A DNA stretch of 45,494 nucleotides from a virus, in the IMG/VR virus record IMGVR_UViG_3300042890_003113, positions 1 through 45,494 of that record, one strand, 5' to 3'. A model generated the notes under the pieces. The model was not told where the DNA came from and searched no databases. It saw only the letters and a program-made list of their open reading frames with translations. The position numbers were made by a program, and so were the translations under genes. This document shows positions 22,257-29,826 of the stretch, piece by piece (positions within the stretch are counted from its first letter, which is position 1; each line of letters begins with the position of its first letter).

Positions 22257-22285
22257 ATTATATAGTGTATTGTGCCGGTTGTCAA
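22257..22285 (-). promoter_or_regulatory. Sigma-70 promoter for the tRNA
   Basis: Minus strand: TTGACA (22280-22285), 17 bp, TATAAT (22257-22262). The mature tRNA 5' end follows about 4 nt after the expected transcription start. Confidence 0.85.
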
Positions 22286-22300
22286 GTCTCTCATGCGTAT

Positions 22301-22600
22301 TTACATTCGCATTGATTCCAGTGTGATCATCTTGCCCAGTTCTTTGTCAAAATCCACGTCGTCTGATACCACATACAGTTTGTAGCTGGTACGATCCTGT
22401 TTATTATCGTAGTTGCGGAATGATACAATCTTGCCGCCAATGGCTTTTCGCACAGTGATGTTGAGCCCTTCGTCTGAGTCAATATCACCGCCACCGCTAC
22501 GTATAGCAAGTCTACCGGTCATTGGCTTTGAATTGCTGTACTCAAGCAGTTCTCGACCTTCCAGATTCCACTGCCAAATCAGTCGCTTTAACCACTTCAT
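22301..22600 (-). CDS. Small conserved-type phage protein
   Basis: This 99-aa protein begins MKWLKRLIWQWNLEGRELLE and contains LAIRSGGGDIDSDEGLNITV and TSYKLYVVSDDVDFDKEL. AAGGAAG lies upstream of ATG 22600, which overlaps the upstream cupin gene's stop. Basic Trp-rich N-terminal helix, then a beta domain. Function unknown. Confidence 0.7.
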   Translation of the reverse strand: MKWLKRLIWQWNLEGRELLEYSNSKPMTGRLAIRSGGGDIDSDEGLNITVRKAIGGKIVSFRNYDNKQDRTSYKLYVVSDDVDFDKELGKMITLESMRM

Positions 22601-23049
22601 ACTGACTTCCTTTGTTTTAGGTATTCTTCCCACTGTATCCATTGATTACGAACCAGAAATCCCCATTCACGTTGTTTGATGCCGGGCATGAACAAGGTCC
22701 AACAGGTCACACTAGGATCAAGTTCTATTCTATGATATGTATTGGCACTGGCCCAACGGAAACTTCCAGGTCCACACCAGCGCACAAGTTCTGTAATTTT
22801 ATTGCCCTTGTCATCAAATCGCGGAGTCCATTCCCAGTAGCCACCTTTTAGTACAAGTGTAGCATAGGGCCAGGGATGATCGTGTACATCATCCGGATCA
22901 GATTTCAAGAACTTGTGCAGAAATATGTTGAACGGAAAACGTTTGCGCTCTCGAAGAAACACATAGTAGCGTTCCAGATAAGGTTCATTTTCAACACGAT
23001 CCATCACAATGCGTTTGCGTCCCAAACGATCTAAAAGTTTTAAAAGCAT
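22597..23049 (-). CDS. Cupin-like phage protein
   Basis: This 150-aa protein has a cupin-like core: DPDDVHDHPWPYATLVLKGG with the HDH metal-type motif, YWEWTPRF, WCGPGSFRW and ANTYHRIEL. A basic N-terminal helix (LLKLLDRLGRKRIVMDRV) precedes it. The C-terminal RNQWIQWEEYLKQR is helical. Cupins bind metals or small ligands; a sugar or nucleotide ligand is unproven. Behind the promoter at 23071-23099. Confidence 0.7.
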   Translation of the reverse strand: MLLKLLDRLGRKRIVMDRVENEPYLERYYVFLRERKRFPFNIFLHKFLKSDPDDVHDHPWPYATLVLKGGYWEWTPRFDDKGNKITELVRWCGPGSFRWASANTYHRIELDPSVTCWTLFMPGIKQREWGFLVRNQWIQWEEYLKQRKSV

Positions 23050-23070
23050 TGGCTACTCCTTTACTGTGCA

Positions 23071-23099
23071 ATTATACTACAAGCAGAATAAAAAGTCAA
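23071..23099 (-). promoter_or_regulatory. Sigma-70 promoter for cupin gene
   Basis: Minus strand: TTGACT (23094-23099), 17 bp, TATAAT (23071-23076). The terminator of the preceding gene ends against the -35. Confidence 0.85.
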
Positions 23100-23100
23100 T

Positions 23101-23129
23101 AAAAAACCACCCGGGGCGAGTGGTTTTTT
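23101..23129 (-). terminator. Bidirectional intrinsic terminator
   Basis: Stem AACCAC/GTGGTT with a GC-rich loop and a T-run on both strands (TTTTTT on the minus strand). Its minus-strand side ends the HTH gene at 23167. Confidence 0.82.
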
Positions 23130-23166
23130 TGGTGTGGCTCTTGTGAACGAGCCAGCGAGTCTAGTA

Positions 23167-23433
23167 TTAGACCAAACCTAAAGCCATGGCCTTGTAACCA
23201 GCGGCAATCAACTTGCGTGATGGCTTGCCAATTGCGTATTCTGTAACAGTAACGCCGTTACCTGCCTTGCGTGAGTTTGCATACACTGCAAAACCGCTTT
23301 GACGGATACGTGACACTTCTGCAGAAATGTTCTTGATGCCAAAACGCTTGGCAGCTTGGCTGGCAGTCACTGTCTCACCGGAGTGAAGAGCAGAGAACAG
23401 TTTGTAAGTTTTGGTTTCAGTATTAAAACGCAT
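23167..23433 (-). CDS. Winged-helix/HTH DNA-binding protein
   Basis: This 88-aa protein shows an HTH pattern: TKTYKLFSALHSGETVTASQ, then AKRFGIKNISAEVSRIRQSG as helix-turn-helix and FAVYANSRK as wing. The rest is KAGNGVTVTEYAIGKPSRKL. The segment (ISAEVSRIRQ-G) is seen in small phage transcription regulators. An inverted repeat lies upstream in its leader (23468-23482). Monocistronic, ending at a terminator. Regulatory target unknown. Confidence 0.82.
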   Translation of the reverse strand: MRFNTETKTYKLFSALHSGETVTASQAAKRFGIKNISAEVSRIRQSGFAVYANSRKAGNGVTVTEYAIGKPSRKLIAAGYKAMALGLV

Positions 23434-23467
23434 AAAATGTTACCTTTCTTAAGTAATATAAACATTA

Positions 23468-23482
23468 GCTGTACCGTACAGC
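23468..23482. promoter_or_regulatory. Inverted repeat GCTGTAC-C-GTACAGC in the HTH gene leader
   Basis: Seven-bp perfect arms with a 1-nt centre, between the HTH start codon and its promoter. Candidate operator for autoregulation, or a short RNA hairpin. Confidence 0.45.
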
Positions 23483-23493
23483 ATGTATCTATT

Positions 23494-23522
23494 GTACTAC
23501 AAAAACGCAAGATGCACAAGCT
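23494..23522 (-). promoter_or_regulatory. Promoter for the HTH gene, TTGTGC type
   Basis: Minus strand: TTGTGC (23517-23522), 17 bp, TACAAT (23494-23499). The -35 and the first spacer bases (TTGTGCATCTTG) are the same as before the ClpP-like gene at 37564, suggesting a weaker or specific promoter subclass. Confidence 0.55.
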
Positions 23523-23542
23523 GTTTTGAATAGCAATGTTGC

Positions 23543-23550
23543 CATAAATA
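23543..23550 (+). promoter_or_regulatory. Candidate late promoter for the tail fibre
   Basis: CATAAATA, one mismatch to the T4 late TATAAATA, lies 25 nt before ATG 23576. Shine-Dalgarno AAGGA follows at 23566-23570. Confidence 0.55.
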
Positions 23551-23575
23551 ATAGAAAAGGCTAATAAGGATCCAA

Positions 23576-26254
23576 ATGGCTCAACAAATTATCAACACAG
23601 GTGCGGCAGCCAACGATGGTACCGGCGACCCACTACGCACTGCGTTTACCGAAACCAATAGCAATTTTACAGAAATCTACACAGCCGGACCGGTAGGTTC
23701 CAATGTTAGAATTGCCAACAACACTGTTTTAACAATAAACACCAATGGAAACTTGGTGTTGGCGCCCAATGGTGTGGGCGTGGTACAGAGCAATGTGAAC
23801 ATTGTGCCCAACCAAGCCAATGTGCGTAACCTGGGCAGTAGCACCCAACGCTGGAGCACTGTTTACACACAGTATCTAAATGTCACCAATGGCACCACTG
23901 TAGACGGCGATCTCACAGTGGGAGGCAATTTGACTGTGACCGGCAACACTGTGCAAATTGGTAACCTTGTGACAGATGCCAAAACCCTTCAGTTGGCCAA
24001 CACAGCCAACACAGCCAACGCTGCCACAGGATCTGGCATCACAGTTGGTGCTAGTGATAATATAGCCACATTACTATACAATAGCACCGGCAATGTCTGG
24101 ACCATGAACATTGGGCTAAGTGCTGTGGGCAACGTCACAGCCCCGTACTTCATTGGCAATGGATCACAACTAACCGGACTACCAGTACCATACGGCAACA
24201 GCAATGTGGTTGCCTTGTTGGCCGGATTTGGATCAAACACAATTGTAACCACTGGCAATATTTCGGGCGGATACTTCATTGGCAACGGATCCACATTGAC
24301 CAGCACAGCAGGTGCCAATGTAAGCGGTACAGTGGCCAATGCCACTTATGCCACGTCATCTGGGTCAGCCGCAACAGCCGGCACAGTGACCACAGCCGCA
24401 CAAGGCAACATTACCAGTGTTGGCGTGTTGACATCATTGAGTGCAACAGGCAACGTAACTGGTGGCAACTTGTTGACCAGTGCCCAAGTTGTGGCCAGTG
24501 GTGTGATACAAACTGGCACAGGATTCAGCACAGGTGGATACCTAAGTGTGAATGGCAGCAGCGACCTGCATGATACCAATATAATTGGCAACCTTTCAGT
24601 CAACGTGATCCGCAGTGACGACAGCACTGTTGTTCTAATACAAGATGGCGTAGAAATAGATGGCGATGCTGTGGTCAACGGCAACGTCACTGCTGATTAC
24701 TTCATTGGCAATGGATCACAACTAACTGGCATCTCAACTGCCAACACTGGTAATGTCACATTCAGTGATGTCAACATCATTGGCACAGGCAACCTAAACC
24801 TACAACCAAATGATCAAAGCAGTGAATATTTAAATATTTACTTGACTGGTGCCGCGGACATACATGTGGCAGCCGGCGGTGGTGGCGGCAATGTAATTTT
24901 GGGCACAGATGAAGAAGCCAATGTTGCTGTGTTACTGGATGGCAACGTGGCCATACAGGCCGGTAATGTGAGTGGCACAAAGACCTGGAACTTTGACACT
25001 GCCGGTAACTTGACCTTGCCAATGGGTGGTGTTGTTTATGAAACCAACATTCCGGACGGCGCACTTAGTGGCAGTGCCATTGCTTTGAAACCACCGGGTG
25101 GAACTACTGCCAATCAACAGTTATTAATATATCCAACAGCAAACGACGGTGATCACATTCACTTGACCAGTGGAAACTTGTATACAACTGAGTTGTTCTT
25201 GGGCAGTGATAACTTGTATGTGAAGTTGGCCAACACTGGCAACGTTGTGATCAACAGTAATAATGGTAATAGTAGTAATGCTATGTGGACATTTGGCACA
25301 GATGGTAACTTAACTACATCAAGTAACTTGGTAATTGGACCAGGGCCCGGTAGTGGTTCAAGTATATTTCAATATGATGCCGCTCTACAAATTCTAGGAG
25401 AAGGTGCTAACTCCGTTGTACAACTGGGTTGGACAGCAAATACAAGCTCACCCGATAGTGTTACAACAATAGCAATGAATTACCCAGGTGGTGGCGAAGG
25501 AAATGTATTGATTGCTGTAGGTAATAACGCAACTACAGTAAACTACTGGCTCTTTGACAATACCGGTAATTTAAGATTACCGGGCAATACTTTCGCAGTT
25601 AACTATGCTAATGGTACAGCAGTTAGTTTAGGTGGTAGTTATGGCAATGCCAATGTGGCCACATTCTTGGCCGCATATGGTAGCAATACAATCAGCACCT
25701 CGGGCAATGTTACAGCCGGTAACTTGATTGGCAACATTTCAATCACCGGCAATGTTGTGGGCACACAACCAAATGTGACCTTGGTGGCTGGCAGTTATTC
25801 AACTGTGTTTGACAACACAGGCAATCTTACACTACCTGGCAATACATTTGCTGTGAACTATGCCAACAACACACCAGTGGATGTTGTCACAAGGGCCGAA
25901 GGCACTTGGACGGTGACTGCAGGCAACAACAACTACAGTTTCACAGTGCCAATCAACAACACGTATCAACTATGGATCAACGGCAACATACCCAACGGTA
26001 TTATAGTCTACAATGCCACGGTCGGTGTGTCCAATACCAACGTGCCAGTGATAGGTCAACAGTTTGCCTGGAACTATGAAGGCGGTGGCAACATACTGAT
26101 GTTTACCAGCATCCCTGCTCAAATCATAGGCACAGCCGGTGCTATCAGCAATGCCTCTCCTGCTGTGGCCAATACCAATGTGTTCTCTTTTGGTATCAAC
26201 AACACTTCTGGATCAAATCAAACTGTGAGTTACGGTTGGATCCAAATTAGTTAA
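23576..26254 (+). CDS. Large tail-fibre/virion attachment protein
   Basis: This 892-aa protein begins MAQQIINTGAAANDGTGDPL, the virion N-terminal domain also seen at the left edge. After about residue 50 the sequence is low in charge and rich in Gly/Asn/Thr/Val with recurring units: FIGNGSQLTG (about residues 193 and 377), IGNGSTLTS, LPGNTFAVNYAN, and GNLxL/GNVT. These beta-solenoid-like repeats are typical of trimeric phage fibres. It is followed 10 nt later by a lectin-type gene on the same strand, so the pair probably forms the host-binding apparatus. Codon usage is Gly/Asn-driven but otherwise similar to the neighbours. Confidence 0.85.
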   Translation: MAQQIINTGAAANDGTGDPLRTAFTETNSNFTEIYTAGPVGSNVRIANNTVLTINTNGNLVLAPNGVGVVQSNVNIVPNQANVRNLGSSTQRWSTVYTQYLNVTNGTTVDGDLTVGGNLTVTGNTVQIGNLVTDAKTLQLANTANTANAATGSGITVGASDNIATLLYNSTGNVWTMNIGLSAVGNVTAPYFIGNGSQLTGLPVPYGNSNVVALLAGFGSNTIVTTGNISGGYFIGNGSTLTSTAGANVSGTVANATYATSSGSAATAGTVTTAAQGNITSVGVLTSLSATGNVTGGNLLTSAQVVASGVIQTGTGFSTGGYLSVNGSSDLHDTNIIGNLSVNVIRSDDSTVVLIQDGVEIDGDAVVNGNVTADYFIGNGSQLTGISTANTGNVTFSDVNIIGTGNLNLQPNDQSSEYLNIYLTGAADIHVAAGGGGGNVILGTDEEANVAVLLDGNVAIQAGNVSGTKTWNFDTAGNLTLPMGGVVYETNIPDGALSGSAIALKPPGGTTANQQLLIYPTANDGDHIHLTSGNLYTTELFLGSDNLYVKLANTGNVVINSNNGNSSNAMWTFGTDGNLTTSSNLVIGPGPGSGSSIFQYDAALQILGEGANSVVQLGWTANTSSPDSVTTIAMNYPGGGEGNVLIAVGNNATTVNYWLFDNTGNLRLPGNTFAVNYANGTAVSLGGSYGNANVATFLAAYGSNTISTSGNVTAGNLIGNISITGNVVGTQPNVTLVAGSYSTVFDNTGNLTLPGNTFAVNYANNTPVDVVTRAEGTWTVTAGNNNYSFTVPINNTYQLWINGNIPNGIIVYNATVGVSNTNVPVIGQQFAWNYEGGGNILMFTSIPAQIIGTAGAISNASPAVANTNVFSFGINNTSGSNQTVSYGWIQIS
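24146..24174 (+). repeat. 29-nt direct repeat copy 1 in tail fibre gene
   Basis: The same 29 nt recur exactly at 24698-24726, both coding for YFIGNGSQL. Reflects duplicated fibre units and a possible recombination site for fibre length change. Confidence 0.75.
24698..24726 (+). repeat. 29-nt direct repeat copy 2 in tail fibre gene
   Basis: Exact second copy of the repeat at 24146-24174, 552 nt apart and in the same reading frame. Recombination between them would delete 184 codons in frame. Confidence 0.75.
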
Positions 26255-26264
26255 TGAATCAACC

Positions 26265-26990
26265 ATGATCATATCGGGTGTAACAATAAAAGGATTTAAT
26301 GTGTATGACGCATCGTTTAATTCAACGGGTGCGCTACTGTATTTAGATCCAGGAAACACTGCCAGTTATCCTGGGTCTGGAACCACATGGACTGACCTGT
26401 CAGGCAACAACAACACAGCCACCTTGGTTGGTAGTCCAACTTGGACCAGTGCTGGCGCAGCCAGTTACTTCAGTCTCAACGGCACCGGGTCACAGTATGC
26501 GTCCACTGTCTCTAACAAATACAATCAAACCTACACTGGCAAAACTGTCATGGCGGCCATAAGAATCAATGCCAGTGCTTGGACTCCCGGAGTTGATTTT
26601 TACCGGGGGATATTTGGCACAAACACTGGCCTTAGAAATTTCAACACTTACATACATCACGATGTTTCGAACAATTTACAAATACATTACAGTTCAAACA
26701 CTTTCGGTGGACTCAGTAACAATGTGTCAATTCCCGCAGACACCTGGGCCATTGTTGCTGTGACACAGACCACTGGCGGTGTAGTGACTTTCTATCTCAA
26801 CGGACAAGCGGTAGGAACTGTGGCCGGACAGACATTTGCTCAGTATCAAAGTAGTTCAACTGAAAACGTAGGTCGACTCGACAACTTCTGGTATGGTGAC
26901 ATTGGTGTCACTGCGGTATATGGACGAGCATTAAATGCTGACCAAATAAAACAGAACTACAATGCTCTAGCACTTGACTACGGATTATAA
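26265..26990 (+). CDS. Concanavalin A/LamG-like lectin domain protein (putative receptor binding)
   Basis: This 241-aa protein has a LamG/ConA-like jelly-roll pattern: LDPGNTASYPGSGTTWTDLS, FSLNGTGSQYAS, VMAAIRINAS, DTWAIVAVTQTTGGVVTFYL, and GDIGVTAVYGRALNADQIKQ. These strands are typical of LamG_3 domains that bind glycans. It directly follows the fibre gene, so a fibre-tip adhesin or receptor-binding role is likely. The first ~20 residues (MIISGVTIKGFNVYDASFN) may bind the fibre. No catalytic residues recognised. Confidence 0.82.
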   Translation: MIISGVTIKGFNVYDASFNSTGALLYLDPGNTASYPGSGTTWTDLSGNNNTATLVGSPTWTSAGAASYFSLNGTGSQYASTVSNKYNQTYTGKTVMAAIRINASAWTPGVDFYRGIFGTNTGLRNFNTYIHHDVSNNLQIHYSSNTFGGLSNNVSIPADTWAIVAVTQTTGGVVTFYLNGQAVGTVAGQTFAQYQSSSTENVGRLDNFWYGDIGVTAVYGRALNADQIKQNYNALALDYGL

Positions 26991-26998
26991 GCCAAAAG

Positions 26999-27023
26999 AA
27001 AAGCCACTGTGAAGTGGCTTTCT
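26999..27023. terminator. Bidirectional terminator between convergent genes
   Basis: Hairpin AAGCCACT/AGTGGCTT with loop GTGA and T-rich tails on both strands. It ends the lectin gene (+) and the membrane protein gene (-). Confidence 0.8.
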
Positions 27024-27044
27024 ATTAGATAGACTCAGAGTCTA

Positions 27045-27275
27045 TTAGGCTTTGTTGAAACTCCAATACAGCACTGCCACTGCAACCAAGCCAACTAGGC
27101 CTTGACTACCAAGTGATGCAACTATTTTGGTAATGTTAGTGATCACATCCAATCCCAAGAATGGTACTGCGGCGCCAAATAAAATTTGGAGAACCACTGT
27201 GACTGCAATTAGTTTGATACCAATTGAAGTGATGTTACTAACAAGATTTCCTGCTACTGTGAATGCTTTGTCCAT
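27045..27275 (-). CDS. Small membrane protein with two TM segments
   Basis: This 76-aa protein has two hydrophobic spans (about residues 20-40 and 52-72) and a short cytoplasmic tail YWSFNKA. It faces the fibre genes across a terminator and is behind a TTAAATAA late-type motif, so it is probably expressed late. A class II holin fits by size and topology, but there is no specific signature. Confidence 0.65.
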   Translation of the reverse strand: MDKAFTVAGNLVSNITSIGIKLIAVTVVLQILFGAAVPFLGLDVITNITKIVASLGSQGLVGLVAVAVLYWSFNKA

Positions 27276-27317
27276 TTAATAGACTCCTTTAAGTTAACAA
27301 GCCTGACGGGCCCGTAC

Positions 27318-27327
27318 ATTTATTTAA
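27318..27327 (-). promoter_or_regulatory. Candidate late promoter (TTAAATAAAT)
   Basis: Minus-strand TTAAATAAAT lies 42 nt before ATG 27275, within CCTTAAATAAAT, the same 12-mer that precedes pstS at 43117-43126. The leader contains the palindrome CGGGCCCG. Confidence 0.4.
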
Positions 27328-27345
27328 GGAACGGTCAACAAAACA

Positions 27346-27360
27346 GGGCCAATTAGGCCC
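27346..27360 (-). terminator. Hairpin terminator after radical SAM gene
   Basis: GGGCC/GGCCC with loop TAATT, followed on the minus strand by TGTTTTGTT. It lies about 40 nt after the stop of the radical SAM gene and just after the first copy of the 33-bp element. Confidence 0.6.
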
Positions 27361-27366
27361 AGTAAT

Positions 27367-27399
27367 CGGTCACTTTTGTCATTATACAGGGTTATTTCG
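27367..27399 (-). repeat. 33-bp duplicated element, copy 1 (contains TATAAT)
   Basis: 31 of 33 bases match 28703-28735. It starts right after the stop codon of the radical SAM gene and contains TATAAT at 27381-27386 with no recognisable -35. Its repeated position after a gene end suggests a control element rather than coding. Confidence 0.6.
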
Positions 27400-28626
27400 T
27401 CACAAGTACACCCAGTGAGGTTCAAGTATGGTCCACCACTCGGGAAAAGTCTTACTAAAACTTTGATCCCGCAATTGATCTAGTTTTGTGGTAGCACGGC
27501 AAAACTTGGGCCACTCAACGTCGCAACCGGGAATGGTCTTTGATAGGAAACTTTTGATCTTTTGATCTTTTATACTATTGATTAACAGAGTCTTAACCGG
27601 GACAGGCAGGTGCCTAATATCATATTCAGGTGTGGTCACAATGTTTATGTTCACCGCAATGCCAAGGATTCGGTTAATGCTTTCCACAATTTGATCCACA
27701 TAAAATACATTGAGTGGGGTTATGGTCAATGAAATTCTAACAGTAACATTGCTATGTGGTCGGAACAATTCCACAAATCTTTTTGTATTTGCAATAGTCG
27801 ACTCAAAATCACCTTTGTGCCTGATGTATTCAAATTGCTCCGATTGCATGCTATCTATGCTGATGTTAAATCCCACCTGCTTGTAGTGTGTCAGTATTTT
27901 AACGTATTGCTCGTTGAGAATTGACGCATTGGTATGGAGATTCAAGGCCACATTCTTTGCCACGTCAGTGGTGACACCATGCTCTAGTACATCAAACATG
28001 GCCGGAACCAAGAAGGGCTCGCCACCGTAGATGTCGATGTATTCAAAATTTCCAATCCATTCTTTTAATGTGGGCCAAAATTCTTCATTGTTGCGACCAA
28101 AACTGTTGCGTATGGTTTCAAATGTCCGAGTGTATTCATTAAAAGTCAACGTGGTAGCCTGCCCAGTTTGATCTTCACTGTACCAACTGCTACTGCCAAG
28201 ATCCGATTTTTCTAATTCATGACCATCACTGTACCAACTGCTACTGGTCATGGGGTTACACATTCTGCAGGCAAAGTTACAGGTGTTGCCGGGTTTGATC
28301 ACCAACACACGAGGTTGTGTTTTTATTGCTTCCAAGTGACCAAACTTTCGGTTGTATTCCATTCTTGCCGATGTCCTACCAACGTCTTCTAAATCCCAAC
28401 ACGTCTGGCAACTGGCATGACGGATGCCGTGGTCCAGTGCCGTGGCAATCAATTTGCGGGTGTAACTTTTGAAGGCTGTTTTTAAAGGATGACTGTAAAC
28501 ACGTATAACTTCGTGGGAGTTATCTTTCCAACTTTCCTTGTTGAGATTACAACAACAATAATCTGCGTTGTTTTGCAACGCCATACCCATGTGAGTCATT
28601 ACGCAATAAGTGTTTGATTTTTCCAT
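27400..28626 (-). CDS. Radical SAM protein with N-terminal twitch-like domain (paralogue 3 of 5)
   Basis: This 408-aa protein has a twitch-like N-terminus with NADYCCCNLNKES and ASCQTCWDLED, then NTCNFACRMCNP (CxxxCxxC cluster site) and IDIYGGEPFLVP, with FNISIDSM in the barrel. It closely resembles the paralogue at 34090-35364 across the N-terminus (HASCQxCWD, GNTCNxxCRxCNP), so those two are recent duplicates. A TTAAATAC motif is 3 nt before ATG. Substrate unknown. Confidence 0.9.
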   Translation of the reverse strand: MEKSNTYCVMTHMGMALQNNADYCCCNLNKESWKDNSHEVIRVYSHPLKTAFKSYTRKLIATALDHGIRHASCQTCWDLEDVGRTSARMEYNRKFGHLEAIKTQPRVLVIKPGNTCNFACRMCNPMTSSSWYSDGHELEKSDLGSSSWYSEDQTGQATTLTFNEYTRTFETIRNSFGRNNEEFWPTLKEWIGNFEYIDIYGGEPFLVPAMFDVLEHGVTTDVAKNVALNLHTNASILNEQYVKILTHYKQVGFNISIDSMQSEQFEYIRHKGDFESTIANTKRFVELFRPHSNVTVRISLTITPLNVFYVDQIVESINRILGIAVNINIVTTPEYDIRHLPVPVKTLLINSIKDQKIKSFLSKTIPGCDVEWPKFCRATTKLDQLRDQSFSKTFPEWWTILEPHWVYL

Positions 28627-28645
28627 GCAGTATTTAACGAGAAAC

Positions 28646-28668
28646 CACCCGGTGGGGTGGTTTTATAC
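28646..28668 (-). other. Hairpin in the radical SAM gene leader
   Basis: ACCACCC/GGGTGGT with loop CACC, with short T-tracts nearby. It lies 20-40 nt before ATG 28626 and could be a terminator or attenuator between the 28728 gene and the radical SAM gene. Confidence 0.45.
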
Positions 28669-28702
28669 TAAACCTTTAGTGTGTCGACAATCACCACGGA
28701 AC

Positions 28703-28735
28703 CGGTGACTTTTGTCATTATACAGGATTATTTCG
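28703..28735 (-). repeat. 33-bp duplicated element, copy 2
   Basis: Second copy of the element at 27367-27399 (two mismatches), again at a gene end: it contains the TAA stop of the 28728-28934 gene and TATAAT at 28717-28722. A hairpin (CACC/GGTG) follows it. Confidence 0.6.
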
Positions 28736-28934
28736 GCATGCTGTTTATAAAAGCATTCATCATGGCAATGGCCTGTTTCACAGCATCCTCGGTCGACGGC
28801 TGTTGAACGCACCCGGCTTTGACACCCTGCACTTGCCATTCTTTGGCAGAGGTTTGGCAGGCCTGTTGTGTTGCGAATGTCCCAACCGGAGCAGGTGCGG
28901 TGTTGATTGCAGTGACCAATAGTAATGTCCACAT
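28728..28934 (-). CDS. Small secreted/periplasmic-type protein
   Basis: This 68-aa protein begins MWTLLLVTAINTAPAPVGTF, a short signal-like segment, and has two Cys (QACQ and AGCVQQ) that could form a disulfide in the periplasm. Helical C-terminus AIAMMNAFINSMPK. It overlaps the SWIM-type gene by 1 nt. Function unknown. Confidence 0.65.
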   Translation of the reverse strand: MWTLLLVTAINTAPAPVGTFATQQACQTSAKEWQVQGVKAGCVQQPSTEDAVKQAIAMMNAFINSMPK

Positions 28935-29287
28935 TATGCTGTTTCCTTGATGTGCTTACATGCGCCACGATATTTGTGCCCGGGACAGGAGCACGTGACC
29001 TGACCATTCAGTTCTGTCACAGTGTATTCAGCACCTTTTGACCCTGCTACAGTCCATGAGCGGCCTTCGGGTTCTGCCGCTTGGCCCGGCTCATATCCCC
29101 AGGAATTCGGCACTTCCCGAAACTTGCGGCCACGTGTGTAAAAACTGATTGGGTGGGCAAACTGTTTGATTCGAACAGAACCGTGTTGCAAGTATGCAAA
29201 CATCTTGTCGCGGCTGTCGTTTAAAAAGTACACATGATTGGGGCTGTCCGTGTTACCCCAATCTGTAGTTTCCTGCAGAACTTTCAT
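28934..29287 (-). CDS. SWIM zinc-finger-like small protein
   Basis: This 117-aa protein ends with VTCSCPGHKYRGACKHIKE, the CxCx(n)CxH pattern of SWIM zinc fingers, which bind DNA or protein. Before it is a beta-rich domain (VYFLNDSRDKMFAYLQHG, IKQFAHPISFYTRG). ATG 29287 overlaps the stop of the lipoprotein gene as ATGA; the longer upstream frame runs through that gene. Confidence 0.72.
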   Translation of the reverse strand: MKVLQETTDWGNTDSPNHVYFLNDSRDKMFAYLQHGSVRIKQFAHPISFYTRGRKFREVPNSWGYEPGQAAEPEGRSWTVAGSKGAEYTVTELNGQVTCSCPGHKYRGACKHIKETA

Positions 29288-29415
29288 CGTGACCGAATCC
29301 ACTCGCCTGCACGAGACAGGTCTTGACCTGCACCACTCACAGCGCCACCCATGGTGCCGCAACCTGACACAGTGATCAGCACCATGCTCAACAAAAGATA
29401 TTGCAGTTTAGTCAT
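29284..29415 (-). CDS. Entericidin-like small lipoprotein
   Basis: This 43-aa ORF reads MTKLQYLLLSMVLITVSGCG with lipobox VSGC, then GAVSGAGQDLSRAGEWIRSR. The lipobox at residues 16-19 followed by a Gly-rich helix with a GxGxDxxxAG pattern matches entericidin-type bacterial lipoproteins (EcnA/EcnB), which modulate cell death. It overlaps the SWIM gene by 4 nt. In a phage this could affect envelope stability or lysis; unproven. It is below usual ORF cutoffs. Confidence 0.78.
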   Translation of the reverse strand: MTKLQYLLLSMVLITVSGCGTMGGAVSGAGQDLSRAGEWIRSR

Positions 29416-29425
29416 TGTGTTCTCC

Positions 29426-29587
29426 TTAGGAATTCACAGTTTGGAAAGGGCTGTGTTCTTCTTCTGGGTCAGCAGTTTCGTAAACCCAGTTCACAGGAAT
29501 TTCCAACAGTCGAGCCACTGTCACAGGCAAGTAGCCTGCTTCCAGCATGTCAGAAATTTCCACAGTTAAATCGCTCATCTTGCTCAT
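29426..29587 (-). CDS. Small HTH-like phage protein
   Basis: This 53-aa protein reads MSKMSDLTVEISDMLEAGYL then PVTVARLLEIPVNWVYETAD, a possible helix-turn-helix (residues 8-35). ATG 29587 is used because the upstream frame overlaps the preceding gene; GGAA is 7 nt upstream. Function unknown; a DNA-binding role is a guess. Confidence 0.6.
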   Translation of the reverse strand: MSKMSDLTVEISDMLEAGYLPVTVARLLEIPVNWVYETADPEEEHSPFQTVNS

Positions 29588-29588
29588 A

Positions 29589-29813
29589 TCAGTTCCAATC
29601 TTTCTTATCACCAAACTGTTCATTATCGTTAAAGCCTGCGGTGTAGGCCGCAATCTCTTCTACTGTCATATCTTTTTTCTCAACACGCAGGCTAGTGCTG
29701 GTACCAGCCACATAGTAATGAGGGTTATGGCCTCGGCTATAGTACGAATCGGCTGAGCCACGGTCGTAAGCACCACCATGGCGTGTGTTGTGTTGTGTTT
29801 TTTCTGCAATCAT
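29589..29813 (-). CDS. Conserved-type phage protein with GGAYDRGSADxYY motif
   Basis: This 74-aa protein contains RHGGAYDRGSADSYYSRGHN and PHYYVAGTS, followed by EEIAAYTAGFNDNEQFGDKK. The GGAYDRGSAD-YY motif is a recognisable signature of a short, widespread T4-like phage protein of unknown function. AAGGACACAGAA precedes ATG 29813, which is chosen over the longer frame. Confidence 0.75.
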   Translation of the reverse strand: MIAEKTQHNTRHGGAYDRGSADSYYSRGHNPHYYVAGTSTSLRVEKKDMTVEEIAAYTAGFNDNEQFGDKKDWN

Positions 29814-29826
29814 TTCTGTGTCCTTG

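Noticed and set aside
22157-22294. N-terminal extension of the 21842 gene
   Set aside because: The extension would translate the tRNA gene and its promoter; ATG 22156 starts a clear membrane segment.
23677-25117. Long minus-strand ORFs opposite the tail fibre
   Set aside because: They result from the repetitive GNT/ACC-rich codons of the fibre gene and have no ribosome sites or known motifs.
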